Source: ZAX-1 sp046533095 (GTDB lineage: Bacteria > Bacillota > Clostridia > Lachnospirales > Lachnospiraceae). Taken from it: 64,000 nt of DNA. How positions within the stretch are numbered: the stretch's first letter is position 1; each line of letters opens with the position of its first letter. The notes beneath the pieces were generated by a model, which saw only the letters and a list, made by a program, of their open reading frames with translations, did no database searches and had not been told where the DNA came from. This document shows, one piece after another, positions 43,965-53,935 of this stretch. The stretch lies in the NCBI GenBank assembly GCA_046533095.1, contig JAJQRA010000031.1:1-64000 (forward strand), read 5' to 3'. The position numbers and the translations under genes are program-made.

Positions 43965-45899
43965 TTAACCTTTCACACTGCCCATTGCAATCCCTTGCAC
44001 GATATATTTGGAAAGGATAAAATATACGACAACAATTGGAAGGATAGCAAATGCAATGGTCATATAAAGCTGGCCCATGTCAAATTTCGCAAAATCGGCA
44101 CTACGCAACTGTGCGATCACGATTGGCATAGTCTTTTTGCTGTTTGATTCTAAAAGTAATGCCGGAACAAAATAGTTGTTCCATGAACCAATAAAGGTGA
44201 TGATGGCCTGTACCGCAAGCGCAGGTTTCATAATCGGAATTACAATTCTGTTAAATGTTTTAAACTCGCTTGCACCATCTACTCTAGAAGCCTCCACGAT
44301 TTCAAGCGGAAGTGACGCCTCCATGTATTGCTTCATGAAAAAGAACACTGCAGGGGAAGCAATCGCCGGAACAATCAGCGGAATAAAACTATCCGTCAGT
44401 CCAATGCTGCGCATCATCTGTACAAAACCAGATGCGGAAATCTGCGTTGGTATGACCAGGATGACCATAATAAAATTAAATGCCACATTGCGCAAACGGA
44501 AATTATAGGCATGGAGGGCATATGCCGTTAGTGCCGAAAAATAACAGGCAACAATTGCCACCCCACTCGATACAAGCAAGCTGTTTATAATACCGGACAC
44601 CACCGGCGTGATGCTGCTATGAATCATACTGTTAAAGTTCTTCACCAAGAATTTTCCCGGTACCAGGGAAAAACCTTTTTGGATATCTGCATGGCCCCGT
44701 GTCGCATTGACGAAGAGGATATAAAAAGCGAACAAGGAAACCACCGTAAGTATCAGCAAAACAAGATAGGCGACAAACCGAGATAGAAACAAACTCAATT
44801 GCGCCCTCTGTGCAAAAGAAGCCGTTCTAACATTTTCTCTTTTTCGTTTTTCGGCCGCCTTTCTACTTTGTGCCAACTCAATTTTAAGTCCCAACGGCTC
44901 AAAAACCTTCTGGATTTTTCCAAAAAATACCTTTACTGCTGTGTAGACACCTAAAGTGCTACTTGCTTTTTTGCTTGTTTTTTCGTTATAGTCACCCATG
45001 ACGCTGCGAAATACCAATATGCTTAAGAGTCCGCTTACAAGGAAGAGCATCACAGAAACCGCACCGGCCATGCCATAATTTTTACTAAACAAATGGCTGT
45101 TTAGATACATGATGACAGTCATGCTCGTTCTATCCGGCGTACCCTTGCCATTCGTAAGGATTTGCGGCACATCAAACATTTGCAGACCACCAATCATGGC
45201 TGTCAGCATAACATAGACCAGGATGGGGCGCAGCAACGGCAGTGTAATTTTTTTAAACATTTGAAAAGAAGAAGCGCCATCGATTTGCGCCGCCTCAAAA
45301 AGGCTCGTATCAATACCAAGCATACCTGCAAGCAGCAAAATCGCTGTATTCCCATACCACATCAAGAAATTCATCAACCCGACTAAACCACGCGTACCCC
45401 AAACAGAAGCCAAAAACCGAAAAGGGCTATCCAGCACATTTGCCTGCATCAAAAGCATATTTACCGGACCATTATCAGAGAAGAGTGTAAAAAACAACAT
45501 GGCAAATGCCGTAGCCATGATTAGGTTGGGCATATAGATAATTGTTTTAAAAAAGCCTTGTGCCTTCAAACGCAGGCGAAGGCTAGAAAACCAGTTTGCA
45601 AGTACCAGTGCTACGATAATTTGCGGTACAAAACCAATGACCCACAAAATTACGGTATTTCCAAAGTACATCGGCAAATCGGTACTTAGCATTTTTGCAT
45701 AATTGGCAAACCCTACAAAATTTGGCCCTACCTGCTTTAAACCATCGCGGTACATTTCAAAAAAACTATAGTAGAACGTGGAGCCTAATGGGATGAGCGT
45801 AAAGCAAAGAAACGCTACAAAAAAAGGGGCAAGAAAGATATAGCCCCATTTTGCGCTCTTATCGCCTTTTCCTTTTACAACCTTGGTATTAGAAGACAT
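43965..45899 (-). CDS. Fused MalF-MalG ABC sugar permease
   Basis: A 644-residue protein containing both membrane subunits of a sugar ABC importer in one chain. Residues about 15-310 are MalF-like (six helices; EAA loop FEAAQIDGASSFQMFKKITLPLLRP), a charged linker of about 60 residues follows (AAEKRKRENVRTASF), and residues about 365-644 are MalG-like (EAA loop EIVEASRVDGASEFKTFNRIVIPIMKP). Both EAA motifs keep the glycine that docks the ATPase. Separate genes are the rule in this family, so the fusion is unusual. ATG 45899 follows AGGAGGAGG. The ATPase is not encoded here and is presumably a shared MsmK-type protein elsewhere. Confidence 0.9.
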   Translation of the reverse strand: MSSNTKVVKGKGDKSAKWGYIFLAPFFVAFLCFTLIPLGSTFYYSFFEMYRDGLKQVGPNFVGFANYAKMLSTDLPMYFGNTVILWVIGFVPQIIVALVLANWFSSLRLRLKAQGFFKTIIYMPNLIMATAFAMLFFTLFSDNGPVNMLLMQANVLDSPFRFLASVWGTRGLVGLMNFLMWYGNTAILLLAGMLGIDTSLFEAAQIDGASSFQMFKKITLPLLRPILVYVMLTAMIGGLQMFDVPQILTNGKGTPDRTSMTVIMYLNSHLFSKNYGMAGAVSVMLFLVSGLLSILVFRSVMGDYNEKTSKKASSTLGVYTAVKVFFGKIQKVFEPLGLKIELAQSRKAAEKRKRENVRTASFAQRAQLSLFLSRFVAYLVLLILTVVSLFAFYILFVNATRGHADIQKGFSLVPGKFLVKNFNSMIHSSITPVVSGIINSLLVSSGVAIVACYFSALTAYALHAYNFRLRNVAFNFIMVILVIPTQISASGFVQMMRSIGLTDSFIPLIVPAIASPAVFFFMKQYMEASLPLEIVEASRVDGASEFKTFNRIVIPIMKPALAVQAIITFIGSWNNYFVPALLLESNSKKTMPIVIAQLRSADFAKFDMGQLYMTIAFAILPIVVVYFILSKYIVQGIAMGSVKG

Positions 45900-45923
45900 G
45901 ACTCCTCCTCCTTTCATTTTATA

Positions 45924-45965
45924 ACTGTAACTGTCTGGCCGTATATACGGCAAAACAGTTACAGT
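45924..45965 (-). terminator. Strong intercistronic hairpin between binding protein and permease
   Basis: ACTGTAACTGT (45924-45934) pairs perfectly with ACAGTTACAGT (45955-45965) and encloses the palindrome GCCGTATATACGGC. No T run follows, so it more likely protects the upstream binding-protein mRNA or attenuates readthrough. Confidence 0.65.
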
Positions 45966-46027
45966 CTACACACTGCCTCGCATACGCTGGCTGCTATGTG
46001 TACTATTTTCGTGCTGCCACTAACTTC

Positions 46028-47410
46028 TTATTCATGCAAAGCAGGATATTTTTCGATTGCAGAGGAGTAGAAATTGGCCAGTGCCTTATCTAAATCAACC
46101 GTTCCATTAAAATAATCTACCATGGCGCCTTGGAAGCTTTCGTTTAGCCCTTGGTCATAAGGTCCCATAAATTGTGGGTCGATGCCAGGTGCTGCTTCTG
46201 CAAACAAAGCGATGTGATTTTGTCCGCCTAAGAAATCGGAGCCGTAATTTGGATCATTTGCAAGTTCACCCATTGCAGTCTTGTTGTTCGTATAATCCAA
46301 GTAATCTAAGGTCAATGTCTTCATGAATTCCGCATTGCAGGTAAAATCATACATAACATCATGTACCAAATCAATATTATCGCTTCCTACTGCACCATGA
46401 ATCTGGCATCCGCCCCAGTAATAATTCTGTGGTCCTTCACATACGGCATAATCACCATATGCACCATTTCCTACCTTCTTTTCGCCACTCGCATCGGCAA
46501 GGCTGTTTTCAAGCAAGGTAAAATTGATACCCCATGTAGAATAGAAGAATCCAAATACTTTGCCGGCAGGGCCTTGATCCGCACTCCACTCAGGTGCCCA
46601 TAAGCTGGTTTTGTTGTTGTAGCCTTTGTCTGTATAGTCCTTCGTCTGTTCTACCCAACGCATAATATTGGGGTCAATTACGATTTTATTGTCTGCATCT
46701 ACCCATGAAGCAGACACATTGTTGGAAAACGTACGATAAGAATCATCAAAACCACTTAACATTTTATAGCCTTTGGCTGCGGCTTTTTCTGCTACGGCAT
46801 CAAATTTATCCCAGTCTGCCAAAGCGGCCTGCACTTCTTTCGGATCATCTGTGCCAAGCACATCTTTTGCAATACTACGGCGATAAGCGAATAATCCCGG
46901 TGTTGCCTGCCATGCAACGCCCCTTAGCACGCCACCCGTATCGCTGCCGATTTTCTGGGTATACTCATACTGATCCGAAAGCTCTTCGTCTGTTAGTCCA
47001 ATGTCCTTTTTGATATCAAGGACATAATCGGAATTGACATACTTGATTGCATAGTCGGCTTCTGTCAGGAAAATATCAATCGGGTTGTCCGCACCAACGT
47101 TATTTACGATGTCGGCATCCAGCTTATCTTGGTATCCATTGCCTTCATTCGGTGTAATCACAAATTCCACTTCAACGCCTTCTGGAAGTTTCGGCGTATA
47201 ATATTCGTCAAAGTAATCCTTAAACTCCTCGTTCCAACTATAGATACGAAGTACCTTTCCTTGTTCCCCTGAGCCAGCTGCTGTTCCACTTTCTGCAGAG
47301 TCCGCTGAATCTGTGCCGGTATTCGAATCCGACGTGCTGCTGCCACAGGCAGTAAGGGTTAACATCAATCCTGCCAGAAGCAATGCTGTAATTTGTTTTG
47401 TTTTTCTCAT
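46028..47410 (-). CDS. ABC sugar-binding lipoprotein of beta-glucoside locus
   Basis: A 460-residue family 1 extracellular binding protein. The signal peptide MRKTKQITALLLAGLMLTLTAC ends in a lipobox (LTAC-GSS), then a Ser/Asp/Thr-rich spacer leads to the binding domains (KVLRIYSWNEEFKDYFDEYY; PIDIFLTEADYAIKYVNSDY; WAPEWSADQGPAGKVFGFFYSTWG). First gene of the operon with the fused permease and GH1. AGGAGG stands upstream of ATG. Neighbouring cellobiose phosphorylase and beta-glucosidase suggest cellobiose or cello-oligosaccharides as ligand. Confidence 0.92.
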   Translation of the reverse strand: MRKTKQITALLLAGLMLTLTACGSSTSDSNTGTDSADSAESGTAAGSGEQGKVLRIYSWNEEFKDYFDEYYTPKLPEGVEVEFVITPNEGNGYQDKLDADIVNNVGADNPIDIFLTEADYAIKYVNSDYVLDIKKDIGLTDEELSDQYEYTQKIGSDTGGVLRGVAWQATPGLFAYRRSIAKDVLGTDDPKEVQAALADWDKFDAVAEKAAAKGYKMLSGFDDSYRTFSNNVSASWVDADNKIVIDPNIMRWVEQTKDYTDKGYNNKTSLWAPEWSADQGPAGKVFGFFYSTWGINFTLLENSLADASGEKKVGNGAYGDYAVCEGPQNYYWGGCQIHGAVGSDNIDLVHDVMYDFTCNAEFMKTLTLDYLDYTNNKTAMGELANDPNYGSDFLGGQNHIALFAEAAPGIDPQFMGPYDQGLNESFQGAMVDYFNGTVDLDKALANFYSSAIEKYPALHE

Positions 47411-47589
47411 TTTTCTTCCTCCTGATTTCTTAATTGGTAGTGTTTTTACACCACGTTTTTAAACTTAAATTCTTCTATGTTCCAGGGATTCTGCTATTAA
47501 AAAATAGCAATGCTCCTCTGCTGGCCGTATAAAATCAATGGATCTACTATTCGTTATCTATAACATCCACATCTGTTGTATGCACCAAA

Positions 47590-48600
47590 TTAGATTTTCC
47601 CAACGGAATTGCCACAAACCAGCTTTCCGTCTACCGTAATAATTTCTACACGGGTACTCTTCGGCTTTTCGATTAGCCCAATCAGCTTTTCGGCCGCTTT
47701 ACGCCCAATTGCATTTGTATCTTGCGCAATCGTTGTAAGCCTAGGTTCCAGTTGCGAAACAATTGTGATGCCGTCGTATCCTGCAATCGAAATATCTTCC
47801 GGGATACGAAGTCCCCTTGTCTTTAATACGTTCATCCCCCCCATCGCCGAAAAATCATCCGGATAGATGATGCAGGTAGGGGGAATCTGTAAATCAATCA
47901 ATTCTTCTGTCCGCTTTCCTGCCGCCACAGCATCCCTGTATTCTGCCTCTTTGATGTATTCGTCTTTCACCCTTACACCCTTTTGCTCCATCGTTTCAAA
48001 AAAACTGGCAACCCGGCTCCCGGTTACTGCCGAGTCCGCACCATGGATATACGCAATCTTCCTGTGCCCCTGCCCATATATGTAAGTTACCAGATCCCGC
48101 ATGCCGTCCGCATTGTTTGACATCACAGCCACTTTGTTATGGAAGAGATGGTCGATGGTTACGAGTGGCAGGCTGCTATTTACCAGTTCCAAAATCTGCG
48201 GGGCGCGAAAATCAATACAAGCTATGACCACGCCTTCAAATCCTCTATACCAACAATGTTCCAAATAGGACATCTTTGCTTTACTGGTCTTCTTATTATT
48301 TAGAAATGTAATATCATATCCTTCTTCCTCTGCTGCGTTCTTAAAGCTATTGATGACAGATGCAAAATAGTCATGTGTCAGCCCACTATTTGCTTCGTCT
48401 GCAAACAAAATCCCCAAATTGTAGGTTCTATTCGTTCGCAGCGCCCGCGCGGATGAATTCGGAAAATATCCCATTTCCTTTGCTTTCTGGCGAATCGCCA
48501 CTTTCGTTTTTGGACCAATATCCTTATGGTCATTTAGCGCTTTACTTACTGTAGCTACGGATACATTACAGGCAGCTGCAATATTCTTCATTGAAACCAT
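47590..48600 (-). CDS. LacI-family transcriptional regulator
   Basis: A 336-residue LacI-family repressor. The DNA-binding head MKNIAAACNVSVATVSKALNDHKDIG...VAIRQKAKEMGYFPNSSARAL includes the hinge helix; the effector domain follows the periplasmic-binding fold (YNLGILFADEANSGLTHDYF, GVVIACIDFR, SIAGYDGITI). It lies between the transport operon and the divergent cellobiose phosphorylase gene. Operator-like GAAAACGATT sequences occur 40 bp upstream of its own start and as an array before the phosphorylase gene, suggesting control of both and autoregulation. The effector is probably cellobiose or a phosphorylated glucose, by inference. Confidence 0.92.
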   Translation of the reverse strand: MVSMKNIAAACNVSVATVSKALNDHKDIGPKTKVAIRQKAKEMGYFPNSSARALRTNRTYNLGILFADEANSGLTHDYFASVINSFKNAAEEEGYDITFLNNKKTSKAKMSYLEHCWYRGFEGVVIACIDFRAPQILELVNSSLPLVTIDHLFHNKVAVMSNNADGMRDLVTYIYGQGHRKIAYIHGADSAVTGSRVASFFETMEQKGVRVKDEYIKEAEYRDAVAAGKRTEELIDLQIPPTCIIYPDDFSAMGGMNVLKTRGLRIPEDISIAGYDGITIVSQLEPRLTTIAQDTNAIGRKAAEKLIGLIEKPKSTRVEIITVDGKLVCGNSVGKI

Positions 48601-48640
48601 ATGTTTTCACCCTGCCACCCTTCGTCTATTTAAGCTTTAC

Positions 48641-48652
48641 TTAATCGTTTTC
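48641..48652 (-). promoter_or_regulatory. LacI-type operator before the repressor gene
   Basis: TTAATCGTTTTC (GAAAACGATTAA on the gene strand) lies 40 bp upstream of the repressor start and just after a TATAAA-like -10. The central CG with flanking A/T is typical of LacI-family half-palindromes. It matches the sites in the array at 48937-49113. Confidence 0.6.
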
Positions 48653-48936
48653 GTGATTTTATATTACAACACTTTTTTTATATTTGCAATACCTTATTTT
48701 TTACTTAACATATTTTAGTATTTTATAACCAGATTTCCGCTTTACTTTTTGGTTATATTGTACAGTTATTTAACTATAGACATTTATTATAATCTTTTAT
48801 TTTTTCTTTCTGCTTTATTTTATCGTTCATTTTGCTTTTTTCTGTATTTATCCAAAAAATTTTCTCGCTCTTGCTATAAAATTATATTGATTTCTCCGCA
48901 CTTTTGCTGTATACTCTATTACGAGCCAAATTATTT

Positions 48937-49113
48937 AATCGTTTTCGTAATCTATGCAGATAACCCATTTGCTCCATCGTTTTCGCAACATGTAGCTCAT
49001 TCATTTGCTTCATCGTTTTCGTAATGTGCAGCTCATTCATTCGTTTCATCATTTTCGCAACATGCAGCTCATTCATTTGCTTCATCGTTTTCGCAAGATG
49101 TAATCGTTTCAAT
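48937..49113 (+). promoter_or_regulatory. Tandem array of operator-like sites before cellobiose phosphorylase gene
   Basis: ATCGTTTTCG occurs at 48938-48947, 48976-48985, 49012-49021, 49048-49057 (ATCATTTTCG), and 49084-49093, with TAATCGTTTCAAT at 49101-49113. The middle copies belong to a 36-bp tandem repeat (TTCATTTGCTTC-ATCGTTTTCGCAACATG..GCTCA). The array ends 45 bp before the start codon. Spacing of 36 bp is about 3.4 helical turns. Confidence 0.7.
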
Positions 49114-49159
49114 ATGTGCAGATAATCAAGCAGCAATTTTAAAATGGAGGGTTTCTATC

Positions 49160-51595
49160 ATGAAATATGGCTATTTTGACGACACAAACAAGGAATATGT
49201 AATCACTACCCCTAAAACCCCACTTCCTTGGATCAATTATTTAGGGTGCAACGAGTTCTTCTCCCTTATTTCCAACACCGGTGGAGGCTACAGCTTCTAT
49301 AAAGATGCAAAGCTGTTAAGGTTGACCCGCTACCGCTACAACGATGTTCCGGCCGATACCAACGGCAAATATTTTTATATAAAGGAGGGCGATGCTGTTT
49401 GGAATCCAGGCTGGCAGCCGGTAAAGGCCGAATTAGATTCTTATGAATGCCGGCACGGTATGGGCTATAGCCGTTTCCTCTCCACAAAGAATCAATTGCA
49501 GGCAAACCTGCTGACGTTCGTTCCAATGGGCGACAACTGTGAAATCTCCCAGTTAAAATTGTCCAACTTGTCCGATGCCCCGAAGTCCGTTTCGCTGTTT
49601 TCTTATGTGGAATGGTGCCTTTGGAATGCAGACGACGATATGAAGAATTTCCAGAGAAATTTAAATATCGGAGAAGTAGAAGTGATTGGCTCTACCATTT
49701 ACCATAAAACAGAATACCGCGAACGCCGCAACCACTATGCCGTATATTCTGTAAATGCGCCCATTGATGGGTTCGATACAAGTAGGGATCGTTTCCTTGG
49801 AGCTTACAATGGCGCTGATCGGCCCGATGTTGTCATGCAGTCGCAAGCGGGCAATTCCATCGCTAACGGCTGGTCGCCGATTGCCTCCCATCAGCTAAAT
49901 ATTTCTCTGCAGCCCGGTGAAACGGCATCTTTTGTATTCGTACTTGGCTATCTTGAAAATCCGGAAGAGGAGAAATGGGAGGCACAAGATATCATCAACA
50001 AAAAGCCTGCCGAAGCTCTGCTGTCCAAGTATCAGACAGACGCACAGGTAGAAACTGCTTTTGCCCAATTAAAGGACTATTGGACACAGCTATTTTCCAA
50101 TTATCAAATTTCCTCCCAAAACGACAAGGTAGATCGGATGGTGAATATCTGGAACCAGTATCAATGTATGGTTACTTTTAATATGTCGCGTTCCGCTTCT
50201 TATTATGAATCGGGTATTGGCCGCGGAATGGGATTTCGGGATTCTTGCCAAGACCTCCTTGGGTTTGTACACCTGATTCCAGATCGGGCACGTGAGCGGA
50301 TTATCGACATTGCCTCTACTCAATTTGAGGACGGCAGCGCCTATCACCAATACCAGCCTTTGACTAAAAAGGGGAATTCCGATATCGGCAGTGGATTTAA
50401 CGATGACCCGCTCTGGCTGATTGCCTCTACTTCGGCCTATGTAAAGGAAAGTGGCGATGTATCGCTGTTAAAGGAGAGCGTCCCGTTTGACAATGACCTT
50501 GATTCAGCACAGCCTTTGATGGAGCATTTAAAGCGTTCCCTTGACTATATCATCCAGCATAGGGGTCCGCATGGACTGCCACTGATCGGGCGTGCCGACT
50601 GGAACGACTGTTTGAATTTAAATTGCTTTTCTGCACACCCGGGCGAGTCTTTTCAGACCTTTGGCCCGAGTGACGGCGTTGTCGCAGAATCTATTTTCAT
50701 TGGTGGCATGTTTGTAAAATATGGTGAAGAATACGCACAGCTATGCGAACTCTTGGGTGATGGTCAAGAAGCGAAACGTGCACGTACAGAGGTTCAAACT
50801 GTAACAGAGGCAATTTTAAACCACGGTTGGGACGGCGATTGGTTTTTACGGGCATATGATGCCTATGGAAATAAAGTTGGCTCCTCTAAATGTGAAGAAG
50901 GCCAGATTTTTATTGAACCACAAGGCTTTTGTGTCCTTGCAGGTGTTGGTATCGACAGCGGCATTGCAAAAAAAGCTTTGGACAGTGTGAAGGAACGGTT
51001 AGATACGAAGTATGGCGTTATGATTTTACAGCCTTCCTATACCAGATACCACCTAGAGCTGGGTGAAATTTCCTCCTATCCACCGGGATATAAGGAAAAT
51101 GGAAGCATCTTCTGCCACGTCAACCCTTGGATATCTAGTGCGGAAGCTCTCATTGGGCGGGGCGACCGGGCATTTTCGGTCTACCAAAAGACCTGCCCTG
51201 CATATGTGGAAGAATTTAGTGAAATACACCGTACAGAGCCTTATGTCTATGCACAGACGATTGCCGGCGCCGATGCAGAATTTCACGGCGAGGCGAAGAA
51301 CAGCTGGCTCACCGGAACCGCGGCATGGACGTTTGTAAATATTTCGCAGTATATTCTGGGCATCTACCCTACACATCAAGGGCTGGGTGTAAATCCATGT
51401 ACGCCCAAGGATTTCGGCGATTACACGATCACCAGAAAATTCAGGGAAGGGGTTTACCGGATTGAAGTAAAGAATCCCGATCAGGTGGAAAAAGGGATCA
51501 AGCAACTGCTTGTAGACGGCGTTCCTGTAGAGGGGCATATTATTCCCTATGAAAAGGGCAAGACGGCATATCATGTAGTTGTTACGATGGGATAA
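49160..51595 (+). CDS. GH94 cellobiose phosphorylase
   Basis: An 811-residue family 94 enzyme that splits cellobiose with phosphate into alpha-glucose-1-phosphate and glucose in the cytoplasm. Full length. Signatures: MKYGYFDDTNKEYVITTPKTPLPWINYLG, GFRDSCQDLLGFVHL, the catalytic acid region GRADWNDCLNLNCF with its Asp, GQIFIEPQGFCVLAG, ENGSIFCHVNPWI, and the phosphate-site TGTAAWTF. These match cellobiose rather than chitobiose or cellodextrin phosphorylases as far as I can judge. AGGG precedes ATG. Divergent from the lacI gene and preceded by the operator array. Provides a phosphate-saving route parallel to the GH1 enzyme. Confidence 0.93.
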   Translation: MKYGYFDDTNKEYVITTPKTPLPWINYLGCNEFFSLISNTGGGYSFYKDAKLLRLTRYRYNDVPADTNGKYFYIKEGDAVWNPGWQPVKAELDSYECRHGMGYSRFLSTKNQLQANLLTFVPMGDNCEISQLKLSNLSDAPKSVSLFSYVEWCLWNADDDMKNFQRNLNIGEVEVIGSTIYHKTEYRERRNHYAVYSVNAPIDGFDTSRDRFLGAYNGADRPDVVMQSQAGNSIANGWSPIASHQLNISLQPGETASFVFVLGYLENPEEEKWEAQDIINKKPAEALLSKYQTDAQVETAFAQLKDYWTQLFSNYQISSQNDKVDRMVNIWNQYQCMVTFNMSRSASYYESGIGRGMGFRDSCQDLLGFVHLIPDRARERIIDIASTQFEDGSAYHQYQPLTKKGNSDIGSGFNDDPLWLIASTSAYVKESGDVSLLKESVPFDNDLDSAQPLMEHLKRSLDYIIQHRGPHGLPLIGRADWNDCLNLNCFSAHPGESFQTFGPSDGVVAESIFIGGMFVKYGEEYAQLCELLGDGQEAKRARTEVQTVTEAILNHGWDGDWFLRAYDAYGNKVGSSKCEEGQIFIEPQGFCVLAGVGIDSGIAKKALDSVKERLDTKYGVMILQPSYTRYHLELGEISSYPPGYKENGSIFCHVNPWISSAEALIGRGDRAFSVYQKTCPAYVEEFSEIHRTEPYVYAQTIAGADAEFHGEAKNSWLTGTAAWTFVNISQYILGIYPTHQGLGVNPCTPKDFGDYTITRKFREGVYRIEVKNPDQVEKGIKQLLVDGVPVEGHIIPYEKGKTAYHVVVTMG

Positions 51596-51686
51596 CCCAC
51601 ATAAAGGGGGAGGCCTTGCAGGTCTTTTGCAAATACAATATTTCTTCCATTGGAGTTAGGAATGTTCCTTAGGGGATCACTCATAT

Positions 51687-51754
51687 AAAAGAGGGAGGCC
51701 TTGCGGATGGCGAACACCCATTAGGTGAAGCCTTTCGCTTGACCTCCCTCTTTT
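51687..51754 (+). terminator. Terminator after cellobiose phosphorylase gene
   Basis: AAAAGAGGGAGG (51687-51698) pairs with CCTCCCTCTTTT (51743-51754). A diverged partial copy of the 5' arm (AAAGGGGGAGGCCTTGC) occurs at 51603-51619, another example of tandem duplication at a gene end. Confidence 0.8.
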
Positions 51755-51804
51755 CCTGTTTACGCTACAGCTCAGCCTTCATCGGTCCCTCTTCTTTCGC
51801 ATAA

Positions 51805-53236
51805 TTAGTTCTCTTTTAAACTTTCCCCAAGACCCTTTGTAATCGGGTCAAGGAAATATTGCAGTATTGTCCGTTGTCCAACGATAATCTCGGCATTGCC
51901 AGAAAGTCCGGGGGTAAGCCCGATGTCCGGATTTAAATTGTCACTGTCTATTTCAATATCCACAATGTAAACATTCCCATATGTTTCATGGGTATCCGGT
52001 TTTCATCGCTTTCCTTGGCTGTTTTTTGCATTTCTTCCATGGATTTCTTTTTCTGCTCCAGCTCTCGCCTTTCTTGGGCAACTTCATTGCCCTGCACGAT
52101 GTCTTTCTCAGCTTGTGTGATCCCTTTTTCTTTTTTTGCCAGATCTGCTCCCATCTCTGCCACATTTTTTTTGGCCACTGCAATTGATTCTTCTTTTTCT
52201 TTGATACGCTCCTGTATTTCTGCAATCCCCTTCATGGTCTGCTTTAATGTTTGCTTTCTTTCTTTTAGTTCCTTCTTTGTCTGTGTATTCTTGCTTTGCC
52301 TGCCCTAGATCCAACTTTGTTTGTGCGACAGCCTGCTTCGCCTGTTCTAGTTTCTACTTTGCTTGTTCTAGTTTCTGCCTTTTCTTCATGACCACATCCC
52401 GATCTTTGTCAAGGTCTTTGGACATCTCTAAAGCATTGCCGGTATCTGCCACCCCTTTTTGCAATCTGTTCTTCCAATATGTTGAGTCCGTTCTTTTCTC
52501 GTTCTCGCTCTTGGTTTTCTTCTTCGAACGCTTCCTTTGCTTCTACAATGCTCTCCTCTGCCTCTTCAAGCTATTTTTGACGTTGCATTTTCTGGTCTTT
52601 ATAGGTATTGATTTCAAGGATCAATCGCTGGATTCCATTTTCAAATTTCTCATCAAAGCTTTTGGACAGGTTTGCCCATGCGCCCTTTGTCAGTTCAAAG
52701 TTGTAGGCGATGGATGCAAGGCGTACTGCTTTATCTAATTCGCTCTCGCTTAATGCGGGTTTCGATAATAAATTTGCTAGATCAGCAAAATCACTCGTTC
52801 CCTGCTTAAACCCTGCACTCACGCTATTGATGTCAAAGGTTCCAGCCCAAATTTCATTCTTGATTGCATTTTCTAATATTTCTTTGTATTCTATGCTACT
52901 TAAGAAATACCCTGCTTTGGTGTTGTCGATGATCCTTGCATTTGGAATTGTATCTATTCTGTTTTTAACTGTAACATTTCCTATATCGGAGATGCCTCCA
53001 CTGTAAAGGTAGGTTGTTGCCGCCTTATACCGGCCATAGTCCTCTCGGTCTATATCCCCACAATCAAAGAGATACATTTTGTTTTCTTTATCCATTGTGC
53101 ACGGCTGTAGACTTTCCAATGGGGAGTACCCAAGGATTTGCCACTTCCTGAATGGATTAAATGGTGGAAACAGGATATTCCTTTCTTTAAATTCCTCTTG
53201 TTCTTCCTCTGTTAAACGAGCATTTATAAATGCCAT
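51805..53236 (-). pseudogene. HlyD-like export adaptor gene, multiply disrupted
   Basis: Going down the minus strand from 53236: an intact frame of 221 codons (MAFINARLTEEEQEEFKERN...FENGIQRLILEINTYKDQKM), a TAG at about 52570, then continuing in frame into a long coiled coil (LEEAEESIVEAKEAFEEENQ), with a frameshift near 52460, a second TAG near 52335, shifts near 52260 and 51960, and an ending of the HlyD type (DIGLTPGLSGNAEIIVGQRT...PITKGLGESLKEN). The C-terminal half is like the periplasmic adaptors of bacteriocin/peptide export systems. The N-terminal 150 residues are not recognised. At least five lesions make it non-functional. Confidence 0.7.
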
Positions 53237-53239
53237 CTT

Positions 53240-53400
53240 TCATTCCTCCTATTCAAAATTGAATGTGCCTTTATTTGGATCTTGATTGATCCTTGCATTT
53301 GGAATTGTATTTATTCTGTTTTTAACTGTGACATTTCCTAAAATATTTTGTTGTCATCACAAAGGACGATATTGCCATAATCTCCTATTTTGTATTATTA
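53240..53400 (-). pseudogene. Remnant of a paralogue of the export-locus gene
   Basis: Residual coding sense (IGDYGNIVLCDDNKI, then VTVKNRINTIPNARINQDP and FNFE plus stop) ends just before the ribosome site of the next gene. The VTVKNRI..TIPNARI segment is about 57 bp nearly identical to 52930-52990 inside the neighbouring gene, so the two are tandem paralogues and this one is truncated. Confidence 0.55.
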
Positions 53401-53539
53401 TAAACTTCATTTTATATCCTATCATACCTTTCTAATTTGATCAACACCTTTTTGGCTAGAATAAATTCGCTTGCTACTTAACTACAATAGATAGGTAGGT
53501 AACAAAAAACACACCCCTCAAGGGATGGTATAACGGTAT

Positions 53540-53698
53540 TCACGGCAAAAGATGAATATTTAAGATGGGCAAGATGAGCTTTTCTTGGAATTTATGAGGG
53601 ACAATGACAGGCTTTTTGTCTTTTCCAACTGGGAACACTGCCCATCCTAAGCTTGCATAGTACAGTGCCCATTCTAGTAGGCTGTTTTTAGCGTCAAT
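53540..53698 (-). pseudogene. N-terminal remnant of phage/plasmid-type primase-polymerase
   Basis: Sequence reads DAKNSLLEWALYYASLGWAVFPVGKDKKPV, the conserved opening of bifunctional primase-polymerase (Prim-Pol) proteins of mobile elements, then decays and stops after about 50 codons. A fine AGGAGGTGATC site stands before ATT at 53698, apparently a mutated ATG. Part of a relic replication module. Confidence 0.7.
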
Positions 53699-53711
53699 CT
53701 CTGATCACCTC

Positions 53712-53867
53712 CTATATTCCTACCTTTTCTTCCAGATACCGCCTCGATACCCTGTCGCATACGGTTATTTTGCCCTGCTCCTTCAGCTCCCTGTTCATCG
53801 GCCGCATGATTAGATACGCCTACGATCTACTGGTATGCATCAGCTCTATTACTTCGGTAACCGTCAT
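53712..53867 (-). pseudogene. Small HTH protein of mobile element, nonsense-mutated
   Basis: MTVTEVIELMHTSRS, stop, then MRPMNRELKEQGKITVCDRVSRRYLEEKVGI: the size and pattern of the excisionase-like HTH proteins that precede the primase in integrative elements. A TAG interrupts codon 16. Confidence 0.65.
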
Positions 53868-53935
53868 GAACCGGCTCTATTCCTGCTCCATTGGATCTCC
53901 TCCAGTCCCTTTCACGCCTGCCCGACTTGCTTCGT

